From NCBI GenBank assembly GCA_016303225.1, contig JAEDMC010000022.1, positions 1-22,615 of the forward strand: a stretch of DNA of 22,615 bases. The letters are read 5' to 3'. Positions 13,959 to 20,583 of this stretch are shown one piece after another. Numbering within the stretch: position 1 is the first letter of the stretch; each line of letters begins with the position of its first letter. The position numbers were made by a program, and so were the translations under genes. This DNA comes from Kiritimatiellia bacterium. Its GTDB lineage: Bacteria; Verrucomicrobiota; Kiritimatiellia; RFP12; UBA1067. A model generated the notes under the pieces. That model was not told the DNA's origin and made no database searches. It was given only the letters and a program-made list of their open reading frames with translations.

Positions 13959-15976
13959 GCCGATGCTCCCAGCAAGTTCTTCAATGCGGCAATCTGCAAC
14001 CGATCGCCGAGGGCCACGACCACGTCGCCAGCCTCGAACGTCCACTCGGGACCGATGTTACGCGTGATCTGACCGTCGCGATAGACGGACACGACCGACG
14101 CACCTGTCTTCGCGCGGACATTGAGCGAGACAACCGTCTCGCCAATCGCCCGAGATGACTCCCTCAGCTCAATCCGGTGGATTGTGCCCTCGGGAACCGA
14201 CACAGACGTCATCCGCACCAGACCCTCGCTCCGCTCCTGCACGGTCAGCGCCTCCTGAAAGCGCTTGGTCGCGCGACGGCCCGCCTTCACGAACGTGCTC
14301 CAGCCGATCGCGCCGATGGCGACGATGGCGACGAGGGCGACGCCCTGGACCTCGCCCGAAATCGGCAGGATGAGCATGTTGATGGCCGCCCACTCGATGA
14401 AGAACAGGGCGACGACGGTGCCTTGGACAAAGAACCGGATCATCTGACGAATCGCCATGCGCCATTTCGCGCTGCCGTCCCCCGCGAGCAGTTCGGCGAT
14501 CTCGTCCGCCAGGGCGCGCGCCGCAAAAATCACCATCGGCACCAGCCCCACTGAGAAGAAGTTGGCAATGAAGAAGAAGAACAGCTTGTCGTTCTTCTCG
14601 AAATACTCCGAGAAGCGCGAGTAGTCGAACTGGTACATCATCGCACAGACGACGGAAACAGCCAGCATCAGCACGGCATAGATGACGAGCTTCGTCGCCG
14701 CCACCCGCAACAATGCGAGGGACGGCGAATCGTCCGACCCGCGAATCTTCGCGAGCCACGCCTGATAGGTTGACAACCAGCGCTTGAAGCAGGCGGGCGC
14801 ACGCCGCACCACAAACTCTCCCGCCGGATCGGAAAAGCGCACCATCAGCGGATTCAGCAGCGTCGTCAGCAGCGACGTGCCGACCGCCACGGGGAAAAGG
14901 TCGCTTTTCGCATCTCCGCACAGTCCCACGTAGAGAATTGCGACCATAAAGGAGAACTCGCCGATCTGCGCCAGCGAGAAGCCCATCTGCACGGACGTCT
15001 TGAGATCCGCTCCCGTCAAGAGCGGCATGACCGTCGTATTGAACATCTTGAAGCCGGTGACGATCGCGGACAAAAACAAAATCTGCGGCAAAAAGCGCCA
15101 GAGCGCCGCCGGATCAACCATCAGGCCGATGGACACGAAGAAGACGGCCGAAAACATCGACTTGAGCGGGGCAACCAATCCTTCCAGACGCTGCCGGACG
15201 TCGCTCGACGACCCGAGCAGTCCGACGAGGAACGCGCCGAGGGCCAGCGAGAAATCAAACTTGTAGGCGAAGAAAGAGACGAAGAAGCAGACACCGAGCA
15301 GCACCAGCAACAGGGATTCGTCGTCACGACTTTTTGCCACAGACTTCAGCATCCGCGGCACGAAGATGAAGCCGAACACCAAGACCGTCAGGAAAAAGAC
15401 GGCCAGCCAGCCGAGCGACGCGAACAGGGCGCCCGGTGACATGCCGCTTCCGTTGGCAAAGCCCGTCGCCACGGCAATCGCGCCGACCGTGAGGATATCC
15501 TCGCAGACGGACGTACCCAGCACATATTTCGCAAACATGCGCCGTCCCCAGCCCATCTCGTCAATGACCTTCGCGAGCATGGTCGTCGCGGAATCGCAGA
15601 TGGCGACGCCCAGGAAGACGGATTCGACCGGAGTCCAGCCGAACACCTTGGTGCCAACGGCATAGCCGACTAGGATCATCCCGACGACATCGAACGCCGC
15701 AGTCGGGAACGCGATCGACTTCATCTTCTTCATGTCGCGCGCCGAGAACGAGAGCCCCATGCCGAACATCAGGAAGACGACTCCCAGCTGCCCGATAATC
15801 TTCACGGATCCGGCGTCTGCCAGAAAACTGCCGCCCCACGTGTATTCGCTCATGAAAATACCCGCGAGAATATAGCCGATGACCTTCGGCCATCCGAGCC
15901 GTACAAAAATCGCCGCGACCACGCCGGCCGCCGTCATCAGCATCGCGAGATCCTGGAAAAACGCGCTTTCCAGCAT
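13955..15976 (-). CDS. CPA2-type cation:proton antiporter with C-terminal TrkA-C/RCK-C domain
   Basis: A 673-residue membrane protein of the KefB/NhaS family that should exchange K+ or Na+ for protons. About 12 helices fill residues 5-400, including FLMFGMGLSF and the ion-binding region AICDSATTMLAKVI. A second group of helices near 430-560 is not part of the core antiporter plan. The last 85 residues fit a TrkA-C domain (ending WTFEAGDVVVALG). No NAD-binding RCK-N Rossmann motif is seen, so gating may use only the TrkA-C part. The start at 15976 lies 1 nt after the exonuclease stop, with GGGAG about 9 nt before it. The longer frame to 16021 would lie inside the exonuclease gene. Confidence 0.88.
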   Translation of the reverse strand: MLESAFFQDLAMLMTAAGVVAAIFVRLGWPKVIGYILAGIFMSEYTWGGSFLADAGSVKIIGQLGVVFLMFGMGLSFSARDMKKMKSIAFPTAAFDVVGMILVGYAVGTKVFGWTPVESVFLGVAICDSATTMLAKVIDEMGWGRRMFAKYVLGTSVCEDILTVGAIAVATGFANGSGMSPGALFASLGWLAVFFLTVLVFGFIFVPRMLKSVAKSRDDESLLLVLLGVCFFVSFFAYKFDFSLALGAFLVGLLGSSSDVRQRLEGLVAPLKSMFSAVFFVSIGLMVDPAALWRFLPQILFLSAIVTGFKMFNTTVMPLLTGADLKTSVQMGFSLAQIGEFSFMVAILYVGLCGDAKSDLFPVAVGTSLLTTLLNPLMVRFSDPAGEFVVRRAPACFKRWLSTYQAWLAKIRGSDDSPSLALLRVAATKLVIYAVLMLAVSVVCAMMYQFDYSRFSEYFEKNDKLFFFFIANFFSVGLVPMVIFAARALADEIAELLAGDGSAKWRMAIRQMIRFFVQGTVVALFFIEWAAINMLILPISGEVQGVALVAIVAIGAIGWSTFVKAGRRATKRFQEALTVQERSEGLVRMTSVSVPEGTIHRIELRESSRAIGETVVSLNVRAKTGASVVSVYRDGQITRNIGPEWTFEAGDVVVALGDRLQIAALKNLLGASA

Positions 15977-15977
15977 C

Positions 15978-16781
15978 TTACCGGACTCCCGGCGGAGGCG
16001 GCAGACGCCCCTCCAGCGCATCGGACGCTATCATCCGCGCATCCGTGTCAAAGTCGCCCTTCAGCATCCATTTGAGAAAATTCGGCTCGTTGAGCATGAT
16101 TCGCTTCAGCGACTCGCCGCGCTTCTTGCCGAAGTTGACCGTCCACTCCCCGTCCTTCCAGCGGAACATCCCGCTGCGGTCGGCATTGAGCGGATCGTGC
16201 GGCACGAGATATTCGTCGAGCTCGTCCGCAGTCCGCGGCAGCTCGCCGTATGCGCCATCCGTCCGGGACAGCTGCGCCTTCAAGACCTCCAGCGTCGCCT
16301 TCGCATCCGCCTCGGCCCCATGCGCCCCGTCATGGGAACGGTTGCAGTAGAAGCGCACCGCCGCCGTCAGGTCGCGAGGCTCCATGCGATGGTAAATCCG
16401 CTGCACGTCGACATGCTTGCGGCGGCCCGCGGCGAAATTCATGCCGGAACGCGCAAACTCCTCTTCGAGACAGGGGATGTCAAAGCGGTCGGCGTTGAAC
16501 CCCGAAAGGTCGCAGCCCTCGAAGAATGCGAAGATTTCCTTCGCCTTCTCAAGGAAAGTCGGACAGTCCTTCACGTCCTCGTCGGCGATGCCGTGAATGG
16601 CGGTCGTCTCCTCTGGAATGTGCACGGTCGGATTCAGCAGCCAGCAGCGCGACTCCTCCGTCCCGTCCGGCAGCACCTTGACTGCCGCCAGCTCGATGAT
16701 CCGGTCCTTGCGCGGGGAAATGCCGGTGGACTCGATGTCGAAGACGATCAGCGGACGCTTGAGCTCAAGAGGAAAGGCCAT
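15978..16781 (-). CDS. DEDDh 3'-5' exonuclease (DNA polymerase III epsilon-like)
   Basis: A 267-residue nuclease. The three Exo motifs are visible: FDIESTG (D15, E17), GFNADRFD, and HGAEADA, supplying the DEDDh histidine and final aspartate. The C-terminal 90 residues, with NFGKKRGESL and FLKWMLKGDF, match an extension seen on proofreading-type exonucleases of Bacteroidetes and relatives. The protein may therefore be a repair or tRNA-trimming relative rather than the replicative epsilon subunit. The start at 16781 is one base after the epimerase stop. Only a weak GAG precedes it, so translation probably depends on the upstream gene. A longer in-frame extension is rejected because it runs into the epimerase. 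Confidence 0.88.
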   Translation of the reverse strand: MAFPLELKRPLIVFDIESTGISPRKDRIIELAAVKVLPDGTEESRCWLLNPTVHIPEETTAIHGIADEDVKDCPTFLEKAKEIFAFFEGCDLSGFNADRFDIPCLEEEFARSGMNFAAGRRKHVDVQRIYHRMEPRDLTAAVRFYCNRSHDGAHGAEADAKATLEVLKAQLSRTDGAYGELPRTADELDEYLVPHDPLNADRSGMFRWKDGEWTVNFGKKRGESLKRIMLNEPNFLKWMLKGDFDTDARMIASDALEGRLPPPPGVR

Positions 16782-16782
16782 C

Positions 16783-17826
16783 TCAGAAGAACAGCTTGGC
16801 AACGGCGAGAAGCCCCTGCTTCCAGGGGACGCGATGACTGACGCCGCTCTTGCCGGCGAACTCGGAGAGGTGCGCCACGTACCAGTCGTAGTTCCGCACG
16901 AGCGCATCCTTGTTGGAATACTTCGGCTTGTAGTCCAAGAGCTTCTCCGCCTTCTCGATCGACACGAACGAATCGGTCGACGCCGTCTCGTAGACCCACG
17001 GATAGAGCGGCGAAAGATGGAGCTTCTCAAGGATGCGCAGGATGAGGATGAGCGGTTTCACCGGCATGCCCCGGATCTTCTTGCCGTGCCCAGCGCGGTC
17101 TAGAACGGCCTGATAGTCCTCCTTCATCGTCGTGAAGTCCTTCGCGCCGATGTTGAACTCGGTCGCAACGACATCCTTCGGATACGTCATCGCCGACCAG
17201 ATTGCGCCGCAGAGGTCGTCGACGTCCATCAGCTGATAGCGGTTCTGGCCACTGCCGATCATCGGAAACCCGTGCCCGGTATACGCCCAGTCGTAGAAAA
17301 GCGCAAAAACCCCGAGACGCTCCGGACCGATGAAGCTCTTCGGACGGATGATCGACACGCAGTACCCTTCCTTAATCGCCGCGCGGCAGATCTCCTCCGC
17401 CTCGATCTTCGCGTGACCGTAGGGCCCGACGCCGACAATCGGATCGGTCTCATAGATCGGATGCTTCTTCGGAACCCCGTAGACGGCCGTCGACGAAATC
17501 TGAATCATCCGGTCGCAACCGAACTTTCGGCATGCCGCGAGCACGTTGCGACACCCGTCGACTTCCGTCGTGTAGATGTCTTCCTCTGAATAAAGCGGCA
17601 GCGCCGCCGCGCAGTGAACAACGACGTCACAGCCCTCGACGGACCTCTCGACCGCCGCGACATCGCGCACGTCGCCCTTCAGGAACTTGAGCCAAGGCTC
17701 GCTTTGCTCGGGATAATCGAAGTCGGCAATGTCCAAAACGCGAATCTCATCCACGCCCTTCGTGCGAAGGTAGCGAATGAGATTGATGCCGAGAAAGCCC
17801 GAACCGCCGGTGACGAGGACCTTCAT
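16783..17826 (-). CDS. NAD-dependent sugar-nucleotide epimerase/dehydratase (extended SDR)
   Basis: A 347-residue enzyme. The Rossmann motif GGSGFLG sits at 7-13, the acidic D-I-A-D after the second strand fits NAD binding, and the catalytic pair is in YGHAKIEAEE. STAVYG supplies the usual Ser/Thr. Family members act on nucleotide sugars or on 3-beta-hydroxysteroids. The substrate cannot be read here, though UDP- or GDP-sugars for envelope glycans are the likeliest. AAGGAGA lies before the ATG, 11 nt after the secG stop. It is the second gene of the secG run. Confidence 0.88.
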   Translation of the reverse strand: MKVLVTGGSGFLGINLIRYLRTKGVDEIRVLDIADFDYPEQSEPWLKFLKGDVRDVAAVERSVEGCDVVVHCAAALPLYSEEDIYTTEVDGCRNVLAACRKFGCDRMIQISSTAVYGVPKKHPIYETDPIVGVGPYGHAKIEAEEICRAAIKEGYCVSIIRPKSFIGPERLGVFALFYDWAYTGHGFPMIGSGQNRYQLMDVDDLCGAIWSAMTYPKDVVATEFNIGAKDFTTMKEDYQAVLDRAGHGKKIRGMPVKPLILILRILEKLHLSPLYPWVYETASTDSFVSIEKAEKLLDYKPKYSNKDALVRNYDWYVAHLSEFAGKSGVSHRVPWKQGLLAVAKLFF

Positions 17827-17837
17827 CGCACGTCTCC

Positions 17838-18233
17838 TTACTTCGCCGGCGCAGCAGGCGCAGCCGGAGCGGCAGGAAGCGCAGGAGCCTCAGGCGCAGC
17901 CGGAGCCTGAGCCGGGAGTTCGGGCGCGGCCATCGGCAGCGCCGGAGCCTGCTCAACCGTAGGCTCGGGTTCCTGGTTCATGATCGAACGGGCGTTCACC
18001 GTCGAGGTGAGACGCGCGAGAACCAACGTGTTCAAGAGGAAGATTGCACCAAGGACGGACGTCGTCTTGATAAGGACGTTTCCCGCGTCAGCGCCCAGCG
18101 ACGCCTCAAGCATGCCGCCGCCGATCGCCCCGCCAAGGCCGCCTTCTTTCGGCTTCTGCAGCATCACGACCAGCGCGAGCAGCAAACAGACGAGAACTTC
18201 GACGACATACAGACAACCAATCAAAATGTTCAT
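17838..18233 (-). CDS. secG: Preprotein translocase subunit SecG with Ala/Pro-rich tail
   Basis: A 131-residue membrane protein that assists SecYEG in protein export. Two helices (about 3-25 and 53-75) flank the conserved cytoplasmic loop MLQKPKEGGLGGAIGGG, the SecG signature. Typical SecG proteins are 70-110 residues. The extra C-terminal 45 residues here are a low-complexity tail of Ala, Pro, Glu and Leu, probably disordered. It heads a six-gene run and has a strong promoter at 18264-18293. The ribosome site is AAAGG, rather far from the ATG. Confidence 0.92.
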   Translation of the reverse strand: MNILIGCLYVVEVLVCLLLALVVMLQKPKEGGLGGAIGGGMLEASLGADAGNVLIKTTSVLGAIFLLNTLVLARLTSTVNARSIMNQEPEPTVEQAPALPMAAPELPAQAPAAPEAPALPAAPAAPAAPAK

Positions 18234-18263
18234 TGCTTCTTATCTACCTTTCGTATTGTGCGT

Positions 18264-18293
18264 ATTATACCCTATTTAGGCCTCCTGAGTCAA
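18264..18293 (-). promoter_or_regulatory. Sigma-70-type promoter of the secG run
   Basis: On the minus strand TTGACT (18293-18288) and a perfect TATAAT (18269-18264) are separated by 18 bp. The leader is about 25 nt. The -35 box lies inside the last codons of the ABC-F gene, so this promoter starts new transcription within a dense same-strand gene series. Confidence 0.8.
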
Positions 18294-20249
18294 TTGCTCG
18301 AGTTCGGTCGCCGCCTCTTCCCAGTCGGCCGTATAGCGGTCGATTTCGAACTGCAGCGTCCGGACCGTCCGATTCACCTCGGCGAAGTTCGTCGTCGGCG
18401 TCGGATTAAAGAGCTCCGCACTTGCCTCGTCCAACTGCTTCTGCAGCTCGTCCAACTTCTGCTCCGCCGTCTCCACCCGCTTCTTCAGCTCCTTCACCCG
18501 CGGTGCCACCTTCGCCCGAGCCTCCGCCCGCTGCTTGCGGAGTTCCTTCGACGTCAGCGTCACAGGTGCTGGTGTAGCTGAAAGTCGTACGGAGGAATTC
18601 GGAATCTCCTCTGGACACCTACACCTCGAACCTGCATCTTTCTCCCTTTCCGCCTTCTTCTCGCAATAATAGTCGTATCCGCCCGGATACTGGCGGATGC
18701 CCTCACGAGTGATTTCAAGGATTGAGGTCGCGACCGCACGGACAAAGTCGATGTCGTGCGAAACGAGAAAGATCGTTCCCGAATACTTCTGCAGCGCATC
18801 CTGCAGGAGCCGCCGTCCGTCAAGGTCGAGGTGCGTCGTCGGTTCGTCCAAGAGGAGAAAGTTCGGCGCCGTCAGGAAGAGGCGCAGAAACGCGAGACGG
18901 ATCTTCTCGCCGCCCGAAAGGACGCCGGACGGCTTCTCGACGTCGTTCTCGTCGAAACCGAACGCACCAAGCTGGTTGCGGAAAATCTTCTCCGGCCCGC
19001 CGCCGTGTGCGTCCCAGGCGTTCTTCGCCACGCGGTAGACACTGACGTCCGGCGGAATCGTCTCGGCGAACTCCTGCGAGAGGTAACCGGGAACGACATT
19101 GTGTCCGATGACGGCCTTGCCCTCCGTCGGCTGGCGCGTCCCTGCCATCAGCCGCATCAGCGTCGACTTGCCGAGACCGTTGTAGCCGATGAGCGCCACC
19201 TTGTCGCCGCGCGACACGTTGAACTCGATGTCACTGAAAACCTTCTTGACGCCGTCATAGCTGAAGCCGAGCTTCTCGCACCGGAACATCTCGATGCCGC
19301 TCGGCGGCGGTTCCGCGAGGCGAAGGCGTCCGGACTGCGTATAGCGCTTCGGCAGGACAATCCGCTCTTCGTCGATCTTGTCGATGAGCTTCTGCCGCGA
19401 CTGCGCCTGCGCGGCCTTCGTCGCCTGCGCGCGGAAGCGGTCAACGAACCGCTGCAGCTGCTCGCGGTGGTGATCCTGATTCTCCTTCGCCGCCTTCAGG
19501 TGCTCGTACCTGACCTCGCGTTCACGGAGATAGTAGTCGAGATCGCCCTCGTACCGCGTCGCCGTGCCCGCATCGACCTCGACGATGACGTTGGTCAAGG
19601 TCCGCAGAAGATAGCGGTCGTGCGAAATGAGCATCAGCGTGCCGTCATACGCCTTCAGATACTTCTGCAGCCAGTCGACGGCCGGAAGGTCCAGGTAGTT
19701 GGACGGTTCGTCGAGGAGCAGCAGATCTGGTTTTGAAGCGAGTACGCGGCTCAGTTCCGCGCGCATGCGCCAGCCGCCGGAAAACGACCTGAACGGCTTC
19801 TCGAATTCGTCCGTTGTGAAACCAAGCCCCCCGAGCGCGATCTTGACGCGCGTCTCGATGTCATATCCGCCCAGATGCTCGAACTTCGTCTGCAACTCGC
19901 CGTAGCGCTTCATCTTCGCGGGATCCTGCAAGTCGGCCTCAAGCTCCGCCATCTCGGCCTCCATCTCGGAAAGACCCGGAATGCCGCGGAGCGAATACTC
20001 GAGCAGCGTCTCCTCCGGCGAATCCGGCTCGGGATTCTGCCGCGTCCAGCCGATGCGCGGATCGCACTCGATGACGAGCTCGCCCGTGTCCGTCGACATC
20101 TCGCCAAGAACAATCTTAAAGAGCGTCGACTTGCCGCTCCCGTTCGGACCCACGACGCCCACGCGGTCGCCCTTGTTGACCCGAAACGTGACGTTCGTCA
20201 GAACGTCCTGATGTCCGTAGTGAACCGATATCCCCTTAAAGTCCAGCAT
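18276..20249 (-). CDS. ABC-F family ATPase (Uup/YheS-like)
   Basis: A 657-residue soluble protein with two ATP-binding cassettes and no membrane helices, as expected of ABC-F factors that act on ribosomes. Cassette 1 has Walker A GPNGSGKST (34-42), signature SFSGGWRMR and Walker B LLLLDEPSNYLD. Cassette 2 has GYNGLGKST (about 354-362), LSGGEKIRLAF and LLLDEPTTHLD. The inter-domain linker (about 235-310) is charged and helical. A C-terminal coiled coil (about 570-655) resembles that of Uup. Residues about 537-562 use AT-ending and rare codons, unlike the rest, and look inserted. The ATG lies inside the end of the DUF192 gene (14-nt overlap). Which ABC-F subfamily it belongs to is not certain. 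Confidence 0.93.
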   Translation of the reverse strand: MLDFKGISVHYGHQDVLTNVTFRVNKGDRVGVVGPNGSGKSTLFKIVLGEMSTDTGELVIECDPRIGWTRQNPEPDSPEETLLEYSLRGIPGLSEMEAEMAELEADLQDPAKMKRYGELQTKFEHLGGYDIETRVKIALGGLGFTTDEFEKPFRSFSGGWRMRAELSRVLASKPDLLLLDEPSNYLDLPAVDWLQKYLKAYDGTLMLISHDRYLLRTLTNVIVEVDAGTATRYEGDLDYYLREREVRYEHLKAAKENQDHHREQLQRFVDRFRAQATKAAQAQSRQKLIDKIDEERIVLPKRYTQSGRLRLAEPPPSGIEMFRCEKLGFSYDGVKKVFSDIEFNVSRGDKVALIGYNGLGKSTLMRLMAGTRQPTEGKAVIGHNVVPGYLSQEFAETIPPDVSVYRVAKNAWDAHGGGPEKIFRNQLGAFGFDENDVEKPSGVLSGGEKIRLAFLRLFLTAPNFLLLDEPTTHLDLDGRRLLQDALQKYSGTIFLVSHDIDFVRAVATSILEITREGIRQYPGGYDYYCEKKAEREKDAGSRCRCPEEIPNSSVRLSATPAPVTLTSKELRKQRAEARAKVAPRVKELKKRVETAEQKLDELQKQLDEASAELFNPTPTTNFAEVNRTVRTLQFEIDRYTADWEEAATELEQLTQEA

Positions 20250-20583
20250 GTCTTACCCCTATGTCCAATAACCCTTCTTGTTTCGCCTCGATCACGCCCT
20301 CACGGGCCATTTGCGTTTCGAGCACAGAAACGGACTTGAAACCGCCCCAGATCCACGGACGCCAGGGAGGTATGTTGCGGACGACCTTCACGACCTTTCC
20401 CTCTCTGTCCAGGAAGGTCGCGTCGATCGGAAAGCGCATGAAGAAAGTGTGGATGCAGTTGCACTTCGTAATCAGCATCCCCGTGCCGGGCGCAAGACTC
20501 TTGCGTCCGATAAGGCCCTTCGCCCGTTCGGCGAAGGTCTCCGCGACTTCCGCGTCAACGCCGAGAACCGTCCGATGCTTCAT
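20236..20583 (-). CDS. DUF192 family protein
   Basis: A 115-residue protein of the DUF192 family, whose function is not established. Conserved features are FAERAKGLIGRK near the start, GMLITKCNCIHTFFMRFPID in the middle (members keep the H-T-F-x-M-x-F-P-I-D core) and SVLET near the end. Many homologs are exported, but this one has no signal peptide or membrane segment, so it is probably cytoplasmic. It overlaps the hexosaminidase stop by 4 nt (ATGA) and the ABC-F start by 14 nt, so the three should be co-translated. Confidence 0.85.
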   Translation of the reverse strand: MKHRTVLGVDAEVAETFAERAKGLIGRKSLAPGTGMLITKCNCIHTFFMRFPIDATFLDREGKVVKVVRNIPPWRPWIWGGFKSVSVLETQMAREGVIEAKQEGLLDIGVRHAGL

